Source: Glandiceps talaboti (taxonomy: Eukaryota > Hemichordata > Enteropneusta > Spengelidae). Taken from it: 64,000 nt of DNA. Position 1 is the first letter of the stretch. Every line of letters begins with the position of its first letter. Location of the stretch: positions 15,374,867 to 15,438,866 of the forward strand of contig NC_135557.1 in assembly GCF_964340395.1 (NCBI RefSeq). The letters are read 5' to 3'. Shown here piece by piece: positions 46,516 through 61,200 of the stretch. Position numbers and translations under genes: made by a program. The notes under the pieces were generated by a model that was not told the origin of the DNA, made no database searches, and worked only from the letters and a program-made list of their open reading frames with translations.

Positions 46516-49500
46516 ATGACTAGGGAAATTATTCATTGTCTCTTAACCATCATTGTATTTACTGTACCAGGTGAGTATGATTTAATTTTATTGAATGGGA
46601 CAATGTCAACCTTGAACCAAATGTCATTTGGCTGGGGTTTTGTCCACCTGCATAGTATCAAATATAAAACTATGTGATATACATAGGCTAAGTGTCATCT
46701 GATATAAAAAATACAGCAAAAAACTATAAATTGTAGTTGTGAATTCCTTACTCCAATAAGGGAGCCGCCAGTTATTTCATGGTGCAGGGCCAGGGAAATT
46801 AGGTAAAGGGATCCCTTATCCAGAGTAACTTTTCACAAATCGGTTCTTGGGGAGGGCCGTATTCCAGAATATGAGGTCAGGGGAGGTCAGGGGAGGGTCA
46901 TATTTTACTTTGACACATTGCATTGTCAAATTGATTTTTCACACAACTACCACCGTGTCTACACTCCACGAGCTACTGCCACAGCGATTAGTGGAAAGGT
47001 TAGGTACATTTATCGGACCAAATCATTCAATAGCTGATGACAGGCATGCAGTGATCAATTGTTAATTGTGACGTGATGCAAGCAGTGGGTCACATGAGTA
47101 AAACAGGAACAGTTTGTTGTGGAGTAATAATCTTTATTTATACTGGATAGTTCTTTAAGCATTTAAACACTTGTCTCCCAAGAAGTCAAGTGAGAACCAT
47201 CCCTCATGGGTTCAGTGTTAATGCAGGAGGAAACCGGAGTACCCGGGGAAAACCTGCGTTGTTCGGTAGAGTCAAACTGAACGACACTCTTCTTACTTAC
47301 AGCGTGGTAAATTTAATCGAACCCTGAATGGGGTTCGAACCCCAACCGCAGTGGTAAGAGGCATGTGGTTTAACCACTTGGCCACCGACAACCCCTAATA
47401 TTATAGTAGAGATGATGTCAGTCCCGACAATGCTGGGAGTATGCCTAACTAGTCTTTGGGATCTTTAGCCTTCAACTCAGTCAAATATATCTAAACATAT
47501 TGTTTCACTCAAATTCACTGAGGTGGTAGAAGAGAAAAAAAAATCCATGTTTTTAAAATTATCACTGTTGTAGCAGAATGGTGGGATCAAGTCCTTCCCT
47601 GCTAAATTTGAGCGTCCTTCTCCTTGTCTGACAGCATTTACTCTATACTTTTTGAAATATTTTAACTGGAGGAAGATCATTTTTTTGAGAAGTGGAATTG
47701 AGGGAAGGCCTCTTTTCAGCACGATGGAATCAGGAGCGTGTCACAGACCTAGTCTGATTTTCGCCCACTCTCCATTGTAATTACTACAAGCACCCTTATG
47801 CCATCCATCAAACCCTAACAATTATTGTTTGTATATTATAGTAATTCATAGACCCCCATAAACATAAACATTTTACTTAAGCTGAACTGATGCTGAAAAT
47901 CGTCCATGACAAATGTGCTTAATAAATGTACACAAGTGTACAGTAACAGTATATCGTTTAATAATTATTGTATTTTTTTACAAAAAAAAAAGATTTTGCC
48001 AACTCGTCTTCTGGGAAAGGGGTTGAGATAGATCCTACGGATGATCTGGCGAACCTTACCTGTATTGTAGGCCGACACGTCCCTCAACGTCGTGATGTTG
48101 TTTATATACGGTGGAAGAGGTATTCACGATTAGTTGCTCAAGATGGACAACATGTACAGCGATGGTTTGCAGATAGAATGTCAATTGACAATACAAATTT
48201 GATTATTTCAAATCCTACAGTTCAGGATATCGGCATCTATAGGTGTTACGTTGAGTACAATGATTCAAGAAATCCCGAAGCTGGAGAAGCAATATGGCTA
48301 GAATTAGCTAACGTCACAAAAGGTAAACCATATATCAATATTTCCTTTTATATATAAAACTTTTCTTTTTTAATTTTTAGTCATCCCGAATTACATATGA
48401 AAGTGCTGAAATGTACGAATGTTCAGCTATGCTACATCCATGCATCAAATTTCATCAGTCAATTTCGCCAGACACCACCGACACTTATTTTTGATACCTC
48501 AATATGAGTGGATAAGACGTCATGACGTGGCAAATCATTTAAATGGGAAAGCAATATACAAGTTGTGTAACACATCCTATACAAAATTAGCTTGCACAAT
48601 TTTCATTATACTTCGACTATGTGTGTTCTATATTAGACTCTCCAAAAGTGCAGTGACTTCAGGATTGACTTTAGTTTGACATAGTTTTGGCGTTTTCTAA
48701 TGGAATTGAGTGTAATCTCCTTAACCCTTCGCCTTGAATAGTACGCGGTAATTAATAAAGTGACACAAGCTGGATTTACAAACCTTTTACTGGAGCCAAA
48801 TACTTACATAAACATTGATTAAACTATTATATTATAATACTAATATTGATGAACGCTTTCTATGACATTACAATGCCTTATTGCATTGTTAGAACAGTCC
48901 ATTCACTAGTATGAATTCCTCGACGGTTTTTGATCGTATGACAAATTACATACGTCATCAGATCATTGATATATGTGTATCTTATAATACTCCACTTGAC
49001 CTATAAATACACAGTAAACATCTAGCCTAAATGGTGTGAACTCAACTTGTGCCTCGTTAAGGTACTTTGAACAAAACATCGTATCTGGCGAAAGATAACA
49101 TGCCATGGTTTTCTGCCAACAAATGTGACACACTATACTGGACATGTATTTATCACCATAGTCCGTGACCTGCTGAAACGTTAACTGACCTTTGTTATCT
49201 AGGAATTACATAAACAGACTCTTCCCGAGGGCTTAGTGACTGAACTAGCATGACATGTTCGTTTAGCTAAGTGTAACTACATTCGGCAAAATAAATATGT
49301 CAGCCTTCGAATTCCATGTGCATGATTCGCTGTCATATCCATTTTTCAAGTAGGTCTATTTTCATTCGTGGACTTTAGACTAGGCGCACACGCGTCTATT
49401 TACCTCTCTACCTACAAACCTCCATAAAAGCCTTCATAAATTGCAAGGGGATGGCCAGGAAGGCTGGTGGCTGGTCCGTTGCATAAAAATGCCCCCACCT

Positions 49501-49766
49501 CATTTTTTTACAATCACCCCCCCCCCGTTAAATTAGTTCAAAACTTAAAATGCTGCCGGACCTAACCTAAATTGGTTTATCACAATTTATTTTAAAGCTG
49601 TAGATTTAGATATTGGAGTTGAGGAAATTTCGATTACAAAAGATATAGTTGAAGATATGCAAACGATAGCAGTGACTTGGTTATCCGTTTCCATTACAAA
49701 TAATTCATTCTCAAGTGAGTACGCAATTTTCATTTATGTGTCATTCACTTTTGTCATCAGATCATG

Positions 49767-49800
<34 letters not shown>

Positions 49801-49945
49801 TGTATGTGTATGTATGTGTGTGTATGTATGTATGTATGTATGTATGTATGTATGTATGTATGTGTGTATGTATGTATGTATGTATAGCTGGATGGATGGA
49901 TGGATGGATGGATGGATGGATGGATGGAAAATATATGTATGTGTG

Positions 49946-49994
<49 letters not shown>

Positions 49995-52171
49995 TTATGT
50001 AAGTGTATGTTTGCCTTTTTTGTCTGTTTGTTTGTCTGTCTCTGTATGTCTCATCCCAGGAATAGGTACTCAGTGTTTTGAAAGAAATTGCACTTTTCAG
50101 TGTCAGTATTGATTTGATTCATTGAATTTCACTTACTTTGAAATACAAACCAAACATGTCGGTAATTATTGAAAGTTTAATATAATTAACCGTTTCTCTC
50201 TTTTTAAATTTCCTGTAGATTCAGCAAACGTGGAAGCATTTTTCACGACATCTGAAACAACACAAGGTATGCATAATTTCGGGTTCACCATATAATACGT
50301 ATACAATGCTTGTTAGCAGTGATTTGATTTTTTTAGCACAACTGAACTGATAAGGTCCAGTAGTACATTAGGCATGGTGCAGTGTATTTCTGTCCGTCTG
50401 CCTGTCTGTCTCTCTGTGTGTATGTATGTATGTATGTATGTATGTATGTATGTATGTATGTATGTATGTATGTATGTATGTGTGTATGTGTGTGTGTGTG
50501 GACGACTTAAAATAAAATAAAAACGTCAGACCGATAGCCTTGGTATTTAGCGGGGATATTACTTTTAGTGTCTAAATGGAAAATTGTTCAAAGCAAGGTA
50601 TTTGATTTGAGTCAAAAAATGTGAATTTTAGTGAAAAAAACTTAAATTCCACAACTATTGAGTAGATTGGTTTGAAATTTGGTGGTGACAGTCTGAGGGC
50701 TTTGTAACTTAAGATTTGCTCATGACATGATGATTCCATAGGGAATATGCAAATTAGGGCTAAAATGTGAATTTTAGTCAAACATTTTTTTCTCAATAAG
50801 TAATGAAACTTGGTGAGAAGTTTCTAGAAATGTTATTCTGCAAATTTTCTTCAAAACATTTTGACACAATTGGCGCTAGTAACCATGATCACACCATTAG
50901 CAACAACCAAATGGCAGTATATTTTGGTCACATAACATCATCTGGTAGGCTAGTGAGTAAACATTCAAAAGAAAATATGCAAATATACCTAGCAACAATG
51001 ACCACGCCCATAGCAACAGCCAAACGGTAACACAAAGATAACATGGATTTTTAGACATGTGACAAACATTCAAATAGTAAATGCAAATATGCCTATCAAA
51101 AGACCAAATTATCACATATATTGCAAAGATAAGAGCCCTGTTGTGGACAAATGAATAAACATTCCAAATGTGTGCAAATATACCTAGCATCAATACCATG
51201 CCCATAGCAACTGCCAAATGGTCAAGTATATGGCAAAGATATCAGGGATTCATAGACAAGTGAACAAATATTCAACAAAGTAAGTAAATATGTCTAGCAA
51301 CATGACCCACGCCCATACCAACAACAAATGATCGCGTACATTGTATGGATAACAACATGATTTGGATAGCCAACTGGATACTCATTCAGGTAATTAACAC
51401 CTATACTTAGCATGGATCAGCATGTGGATAAACATTTTCTTAAACTGTATAGTTGTGCTACAACACCATTGGTGCTATTTCTTTAAAGATATGGCATACG
51501 TATATGTATGATATTGCAAATGACAATAAGACTCTCTTAAATTAATGCACACGTATGTATGTATGTATGTATGTATGTATGTATGTATGTATGTATTTAT
51601 GTATGTTCTGTGTGTGGGTATGTGTGGGTCTGTCTGTCTGTCTGTCTGTCTGTGATCCTTATATAAACTATATGTCTTCCCTGAAACCTGTACTAGCTGA
51701 AACCGGGCGTTTTTTTTCAACACATAAACAAAGGTATATTCACTAATAATTGGCCAGTAACTTATTGAAATACATTGCATCTGTTAGTGAATGGTCATCT
51801 AGGTAGTGTAGTGGCAAGTTAAATCTTGAGCGAAAACTCGGTTTTGAGTCTGTCACCATGTTAAAGCTGACATTGATAGATCAGACAACCACAATTTATT
51901 ACCGAAAATTATCAAAATACCCCCACATATACATCTTACATCAATGGTTTGTATGATCCATGAGCAGTACAGAATACGTGATCGCCGTTGAGAGCGTTTA
52001 CATTGTTGTGCTGACGACAGAGTCAATTTGATTTGACTTATATGATATACCGCTCCAAAAATACCTTTTAACCCACAGGTAATGTAATAGTTTTCACGGT
52101 GTAACGTATTTCGAGAAAGTTATTGTAGCTAACGAAATATTTTTGAAAAACGTTCCAGTTGCAGGTAGGGC

Positions 52172-52208
<37 letters not shown>

Positions 52209-55200
52209 GGCAGACAGACAGACAGACAGACAGGCAGGCAGGCAGGCAGGTAGGTAGACACACACACACACACAAAGTAAAACGTAGTTCCTGGAGGTTT
52301 TTATCATACAACAATACTTACTATATGTAGGTATTGGTAATTATTTGTCTGTCTCTTTATGTACGTATTTTACAGATATCATGTCCAAAGATGAACGTAC
52401 ACAGATAATACTTATCGCTTGTACTCTGGGCTCTGTTGGTATTGTAATATCTATTTTGGTTATAGCCATAATTGTATATTACTGCAGAATAAAGAAAGGA
52501 CAAAGAAGAGAAGCTCAAGGTATGTAATGGAAAACAAAACGAAAAGGAAATCATTAGCCTAGAGTCCGCATCACTAGCTATAGATTGCGACACCATTATT
52601 ACAATATATTGGGGTGGATTAGCTACCAAACTAGAAATACATAGTTTCAACTAGGGGACGTGATCTTTTCATCTCGTGAAAATGGGTTTTTGTTGTTGTT
52701 ACGAATTACACGTGGGAAAGGGTATTCCCTCCAAAATAGCAGCATTATATAGTAATGTCCCCGCCCACCCCATTCATAATTTAAAGGAAAAAGCTCTGCA
52801 GGTTTAAGTATCACCATGTATTGGATAGAGAGGTATATGAATTGCTTCTGGGATCTGATTTAGTTTTACTGATACCTTGTATGCATAAATGGCCTCCTAC
52901 AAATAATAACTACCCCAGCCACCACCATGTTGATGCCGTTTCCCAAATAAGACCAGTGAAGGATGTGATACATTGTGTATATACATGTCCTTGAATGATA
53001 CATTGTGTATTACATGTACTAGGAAGTCTGGCAACACATGCTTGCTCATTGCTGCATCTTACAGTGTCTCTTTCCGAGCCTATAACGTACAGTTAACTAT
53101 CAAGAATCAAGTATTCATTTTCGCATTCAGATTCATTATTTGTTCCTAATTTTAGTATTTTTTTCTAACTGTCGTCCGTTTCTACATGTACATGTGCTAC
53201 ACATCATCTACATTACCTTGTCTTAGTACAATATCGGAAATAACACATATAACATTAATGCAGAGTTTTTAACCCTTCTGTAATTTTGTTATTTAATTCT
53301 CAATCATATAAAATTGAAAATCTTTTTTCATATGGTTCATTTTTTTTACCTTTCAAATCATTTCCTAGGTGGACCACAGCGTCACACATCAAGTACATAT
53401 AGCGACCAAGGAAATACGTCATTGAGAGGTGGGTATCGTAATGTTCATTACGACATTACGAATTAATCAAATAGTGCGAGCTATAACATAATCAAATACA
53501 TATAACAAGCCATTGCCGTACGCATATATCAATTATATACATCTTCAGTGTTTAGTGTATAAACAAATACTGGTTTCAGTGTACCTAATTCCTTTATATA
53601 ATTTCAAAAGTTGTCGTATGAGTACGCAATATATACCGTCCGCAGAATCATATTGGCTGACCGATACATATTTCGTACCCAAGAGACAATCAGCATAGCG
53701 TTTCTCGTACACCTTTTCCCATAGACTAGTCATTCAACGTACCGCTGCATACACCGCACGCAAGAGATGGTTCTCTTTCAATAAGAGTCCATCCATACAC
53801 AAAGCATTGGATGTCTAATATTCTCCGTTCAATGTAAATGTTGCGTTGAATAAATCTTCATAACCACTGTGTTGACCGAATTGGTAATTTGATTATTTTT
53901 GCCGCCGACCCGATAAGAAAGACTAAATATTACTTTTTAACTCATATCTGCAGTTTGACCAAGCTTGTTTTGCAAGGCTATTGACCTACATTGTTAGTAT
54001 CACATGTATACACCCATTAGCGAGACACACTTTTGCACTTAAATGAGGCAGACAGCTATCAACTTAAGCTTCCTTTCAAATTAAAAGCATGAATCATATG
54101 TAAACCAACTTGAAGTAATTTTAATAGTATTTTAATTAACAAACGTGGTGTCCTACTTCCCGTCTATTCTTTTCCATCTCAGTATTTTCATTCTTTTCTT
54201 ATCGTTGATTGGCAGATGCGCTCATTTGCACATGTCAGTCACACTGGTTACGCCTACCTTGGGTACAATATGCATAACATCTGAATGAGCAACTTCTAAA
54301 TGCCAGTTTAATGTCCATACACTTTTCATTATTCTAGTAGTTCTAATCCATATTATGCCTATTTCTTACATATATGTTTGAAAGATACCCATATTTATAC
54401 TTCTAATCATACAATCCTACAGTTGTCGTATTGGATCACTATGTCATGTATTTTGAAGAAAAGGTTGTTGTGTTTCAAATGTTAGAAAGCATGTGTAATT
54501 TTGCATCAGCATTTCTACGAATGTATAGCTTTCATATTCAATAGCAACATATATCTCAACATCAACACTGATCGATTTCTTTCTTAAATTTAAAGGTGGA
54601 CAAGGTGAATATGAATTACTTCCTATGGCAGTACCTGATCAAGGCAAGCATCTGAAGTCTACCTTATTATGATATCAATGTCGCTCTATCATGCATGTTA
54701 ATGCGTCGTTTTGACTGGACTTGTCCCAGTAATACAAGTTGACAAAAAGTAATATTGTGGAGTAAACACGGGTCTGAAATATGATGGCGAGCAAATGGAA
54801 TTTGAGTACCGATATTGAACAAATGGAAGGCAATTATCACAACGTGTAGTAGTAATTGATGGAATATAACAATACTAAACACGATTTAAATGATCAGTAA
54901 CTTGCCATACAGCTCATAACTAACTCCAAGGCCTTTATTTGTCCTCAGACGATATTTTGATTAAAAAATTAAAAAATTAAAAAAAACTATCAAGCACTTT
55001 CAATATCTTGATGACCGTAAATGGCTGTGATAAATTTGTCAAAAGTAATATTTGCCAAATAGCGAAAACATAAGTATACCTTTTCCCATAGCCTAATTAT
55101 TGTCCGCTAAATACACCGTGAAAATGTTTCTCTTTCAATAAGAGTCCGCCCATAGCCACAAGATTGGCTGTCTCATATCCAACGTTCAATGTAAACTTGC

Positions 55201-58200
55201 GTTGACTAAATCTCGGAACCTCTGTGTTAACCGACATCCATGATTGTATTTTCATGCCGACCTGACCGATAAGAAATACTAAATGTTACCTTTTCTGACC
55301 TTGCTTTGCGAGGCTATAGACCTACAGTGTTAATGTTACATGCATTACACTCAATAGCGAGACACACTTTTGCACCTAAATCACCCATCCAGATATCAAT
55401 TTTCTTTCAAAATAAAAGCATGAATTATACTTCAGACAACAGATTATACATAAACAAAATACATTTTAATAGTATTGTAATGACCGGTATGCATTCCATT
55501 TCCCTGAAAGTTTGGTGTATGAGAGTAATTTACTAACTTCTGATTGGCTGATGCCCTCATTTACACATGCCAGCAATACTTTTTATGCCTACCTTGGCAC
55601 TATATGCAAAACATCTGAACCCTCTAAATGCCAGTTTAATTTCTCTACACTTGTCAATGTTCTCGTATGTGTGATCCATATTATGTCTATTTTTTACATA
55701 TATGTTTGAGAGGTCTATTCATACTTCTAATCATATATTCCTACAGTTGTCGTATTGCATCACTATGTCATGTATTTTGAAGATAACACGTGTAATTTTT
55801 ACAAATTAAAGCACTTCTACGAATGTGTTGCTTTTATATTCAATGACAATATATCTCAACATCAATACTGATCGATTCCTTTCTTTATAGGTGGACAACC
55901 TCAAGATGAATTGGACAATGGAGCAAGGCCTGATCAAGGCAAGTATCTTATTTTTAATACTATAATATTATCATACAAATGTCACCCTAATATTCATGTT
56001 AATGTATCGTTGTGGCTGGATTTGCTCAATACATACAAGTTGATAAAAAGTAATATTGTGGAGTAAAACACACGGGTCTGAAATGTGAAGGCGAACAAAC
56101 GGAGCGTGAAAAAATGTTGACACTCTTAGAATAACGTATGAATGGGAGTAAATGGCTATACTGCTACACATAAGTTATTCCTTCAGGTTACAGGGGTATC
56201 TTCACAAACATCATACATAGCATCCGCGGTCTCCATATCAGTAATCGTTCCCGACTGTTCGAATTTTTACTGCAGGTGCCAATACCTTATAAGTGCAAGA
56301 AAAGGATATTTCACTTGGTTCAAGTGAAAAATATTTGTTACTTTACGACGAGTCTTCACAAACTAGATCTTACATTAGATTACCAAAATGATCATTTACA
56401 TATTTTCAAAATACATTAAGTTAGTCATTCAGTTACCGATCTAATCCTAACTATATATGTATGCAATTAAAAGGAAGTGGTATTGATGAAACCCAACTGG
56501 GCATTTCAATAGAAGCAACAAATAATGAAGATGAACAACCAACTACCGGTGTACAACCAATAAAAGGCAAGTATAACAATGACTCGGAAGGTGTGTTCTT
56601 TAATAATAAGTGAATGAAGGGATTACATTATTGTTGCATACTGACGGCGAATGTACAACCATGAACAACCATGAATGTACAACCATTCGATAACCCGTAA
56701 CACTGCAGGAAACCAGGTATTTTGTTAAACCAGCACCATTCCATAAACCGTTTACACGATATAATTGACGTCTTAATGATTATTTGGTGCTAGATTACCA
56801 CAATTAACAATCAACTGTATACAAACAATGTCCATTTTTCAGTCAGTTACTTTCCAGTATTATTTATATCGTTAGTCTAATATAATATATGTTACAATGA
56901 AAAGGTGGTGGCAATGTTGAACCCCATGAGACAAATCAACTCAAACAACTAGTGGGACTACGACAGTTCTCCACAGAAGCAACAAACAATGAAGATGAAC
57001 GACCTGCTACCGATGATGAATCAAAAGAAGGCAAGTATAAACAACCAGATTTAAACTGAATGCCTCCCGTAAGGGAATCACTAATTATGTAAATAACTCA
57101 TTAAACTAAAAAACTATGGTAACAGGCTTTGTTTTTTGGACAAGCGTGCTTTCTTAGGTTAGTGTATGTAAGAGTGTATGATACTGCTTAATTACTGAAT
57201 ATCATTCATTATTCAAAATACTCATGAAAGGAAAAAGTTGTAGCAACAAACTTCATAGGACAGGTGCATATTATTATGATGTACGTATCATATTATACGA
57301 AATTTGAAGCTTGCATTTTTAAGATACAACCTAGTTACCTAAAATCATTAATTATGCAAATTTTTCATTAAAACTAAGCTATATAAAAGATTTTATAGGA
57401 CATATCCGCTTTGTTATGGTTAACGTATGTACTAAATTGTATTGAAATTGAAGTATGCAGTCTTAAAATATAGCCTAATTACCGAAAATCATTAATTATG
57501 CAAATTATTCATTAACACTGTAAGGTACATCAACTAACTTTATAGGACATACACAATTTGTTATGGTTAATGTATGTACTGAATTGTATTGAAATTGAAG
57601 TATGCAGTCGTAAGATATAGCCAAATTACCAAGAATAATTAATTATGCAAATTATTCATTAACACTGAAAGGTACACCAACAAGCTTTACAGGACATATG
57701 TGATTGTTATGGTTAATGTGTGTACTGAATTATATTGGAATTGAAGTATGTATTCTTAAGATATAGCCTAATTACCGAAAATCATTAATTATGCAAATTA
57801 TTCATTAACACTGTACGATGCATCAACAAACTTGATAGGACATATGTGTTTTCTTATGGTTAACGTATGTACTAAATTATGTTGAATTTGAAATATGTAT
57901 TCTTAAGATATAGCCTAATTACCAAAAATAATTAATTATGCAAATTATTCATTAACGCCGTAAGATACATCAACGAATTTTATAGGACAAATGTATGTTG
58001 TTATGTTAAACGAATACACTAAATTACATTGAAATTGAAGTATGCAGTCTTAAGATATTGCGTAATTAGTTGATTTCATTAATATGCAAATTTCTCTAAT
58101 TAAACATTAACAGATCTGGCTCAAAACCTAATCAGGTCTAGCTATTACCCTAAAGATGCTATATCCCAAATTTCATTACAATTGAGCCAGCCGATGTTTA

Positions 58201-61200
58201 GAAAATGATGACACAGACACACAGACAGACAGACAGACAGACAGACACACCTTCCCCTTTTAATACCTCCCGTACCCTTACGGGAGGTAAAATGTGGGCA
58301 ATACATATATAACATTCTTAATATTATAATTTTATACACTTAATGGAAAATAAAAGAGCGTGATATGAAGGAAGGGGGAGATAATGAGAATATGACCGCC
58401 AGCATCGACTCAGCAGCGGGAATGAATGAAAATTTCACACATGAGTGTGCACCGTTAACGGACAACACAGAAAGAAAGCGTGGAGAGGATGTAGTCGCAG
58501 TAGGGTCATCGAAAGGTGAGTTCTCTAATACTATGTATGGTGGGATAACATTTCCAGTTACTAACGAACAAGCGTAACGGTTATAAATCACCCATGAAGA
58601 ACAATCAACAACAAAGGAACCATATGATAAAACGATTTATTTCAATATAGGGAATATAAAAACCTATAAACTATCATTTTCATGATTTTAAATGTTATCT
58701 GCAAAATGTATAATCTATATATGCCAACTGTTATCTTTAAAGTTTCCAATTCTGACCAAATTGATGAAAAATTGATGAAAATGAAAAATAAATAAAAATT
58801 GTTACAAGAAAACAGGGACATTGTTATTCATATTGCCCAGCTAATAATTTGTTGTGAGATATCATATTTCCAATGGTAACATAATTACTCTCTTTTTCTT
58901 TTCTTTACAAAGGTGCGATACCGTACATTGATGATAATGTTGAATCTCCAGGAACAGCGGAACAAGCTACGCCTGTTAATTTTGGAGAAACTGGTAAAAC
59001 AGAGATGGAGAAGAGACAGTTACAAATTGCGAATGATGCTGATAGAAAAACGGGTAAGGGTAAAGCAGTTTGTTGTATTATTAGACTTATCAAAATAACA
59101 GTACATGTTCGTTTATTTACTTGTCTTCACTGCTTGTGAAAAAGTGTCTCCGTCACCATGTTGCATGAGTAACCCTCAAAATTGTCAACTAGTGGACCTA
59201 CATACTGAATATTCGTGAACTTGGTCAGCTGAAGTTTAGTTGTATGATTCCTTACTTGAAGATTTGTTGAGATATTCTAATGCTTAGCTTTATGACGTGG
59301 ACGTATACAACAGTCGTGTTTTAGTAGCGATAATTACCCGACGACAAAATTCATATGGCATCGGGGGTGCCAAGAGGGGTATATTAAGATTAGGTGTTCA
59401 GGTATGCTGTGAATATACCAATAAACAGTCCATACACACCTCATTCAAAACAATATCTCAGCAAGTTGCTGAAAGTGAAGGGTTATGTTGAACTACTTTG
59501 AAAAAGTCAATATTTGTGTGACAAGTTGTAGTTAACTGTATAAAAGCAAAGCAATATCACGCCGTTTGCCAAGATTTGTGCACAGTGTAAACGAACTTAA
59601 ACCACTACTATTTAGTTTAATATTCTATAACAATATAATCTTCTTTCATTGTGATTTTTTTTATATCTTATGGCAAAATGCTAGAATTTAGTACAGAAGA
59701 ACTCGAAGATGATGTGAAGTCCACCCACAACACAGTCTTAGTTGGAAAAGGAAATTCCCCACTGTGTTCAAGAGCCAAAACAGAAAGGATGACTGCAGGG
59801 GGCAGTGGTAGACAGTGCCGTACGAAAGGTGACTTCTTTTACACAATGACAATGTATATATGGCATACACAGTATGTTGCAAACTTATTGCATACACCAA
59901 GCGTTTTAATAAACCCGATGCCGGTTCTGAGGCGCGCTCCTCCCCACACCGCATCCGTGTATTTAATTACATACGCGTAAGCGATGAGTAGATTGCACGC
60001 GCTACACGCGCTCGGGTGAATATTTGTCACCTGACCGTACTAGGTTTGCTAATAAAACCCTTTCTGTTATTGATGGCGTTAGTCTTTGTTCTATAAAACC
60101 AACCATAGTTAAATTGATGAAGATGGCATTCCATCATTTCACGATAAGAATGTTGTTTCCAATTTGATAAAGACAAAACAGGTCTTCCTAGGGCACCAAC
60201 ACAAGTAATGTCGTCTCACGCAAAGCATCTTGGAACCGGAAAATCTGGTATTCTCTGAAGAAAACAAAACAAAAATCAGCTTTTATAAGTTGAACTAACC
60301 AATTCAAATGACGTCATGTTTCATTTTCTAAAATGTATAAAAAGTTGTATACATTTATATTCCTAATGTTACAAGTTTTGAAATAGGTCAGGAATTATAG
60401 CATGACAAACAAAAATGTGATGAAAATAAAATAGATAACTTTTCATTCATTTCACCCTGCCGATTAAGTTTGTTTCAATAAAAAGACATCAACAATAAAA
60501 ATACTTCTCTATGATTTGTTTCTTTACAGACGAATTTTCGCAAACCGATGCAAATTTTGCTGCTACGTATACGGGAAGAGAACATTCTTCTAGTACATGT
60601 ACGCGTAGTAAACATAAGGAAACCGATACAGAAGAAATGCAAATGGAGAGAGGCAAGTATATTAATCTAAAAACAGCGACTGGACTTTTGCGTAAAACAC
60701 TATGTGGTCCTTGACATATCTTCTTTGGTAGCAATTTCTTCTCTGAGTTTTATGGCACAGAAATGCATGTTAGTTATGATCACTTACAGTTTCTTAAGCG
60801 CACACTATGAGGGCGCCCTACTTGTCGTTTTATGGTTTACAGAATTCAATGTGTCCATTATGTTTCAATCAGAGGGCTTCATCATATGTTACAATTAGCA
60901 TCCAATCAATGGCGATATATAACAAAAACAGAGTAACTCTAAAGTTCCAATAGGCAGCGTAATGTTTATACGTCTCATACAACACTTTTTTTGTTGTTGA
61001 TACAACCACACAGATCTCAATACAATAAGAAACTGCACATCCTACACTTCAATAGCAAGATGTCAATCTATTACTACAATTTAAATGAAAGTACTGCAAC
61101 AAGACGCAAATGAGCTGGCGCCAAATATTTGCCGTCTGCATTAAATTTCGATGTCTGCATGGTGGCACGTCATTTCATTTCATTTAGACAAAATGTTCCA

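Larger units (their letters stand above)
46571..47992 (+). other. intron 1 of the receptor gene
   Basis: It contains the repeat at 46780-46925 (GGGGAGGG...CATATTTTACTTTGAC, with a second copy at 63100-63200) and SINE copy 2 at 47131-47394. No other exon is seen. Confidence 0.6.

Noticed and set aside
47325-47394. A functional tRNA gene on the minus strand
   Set aside because: A and B boxes are present, but no full cloverleaf or anticodon stem is visible and the same sequence recurs as a dispersed 250-bp unit, so it is a SINE head.
57063-58287. CRISPR-like array
   Set aside because: Repeats are about 146 bp, imperfect and contiguous in a spliced animal gene; no short identical repeats with unique spacers.
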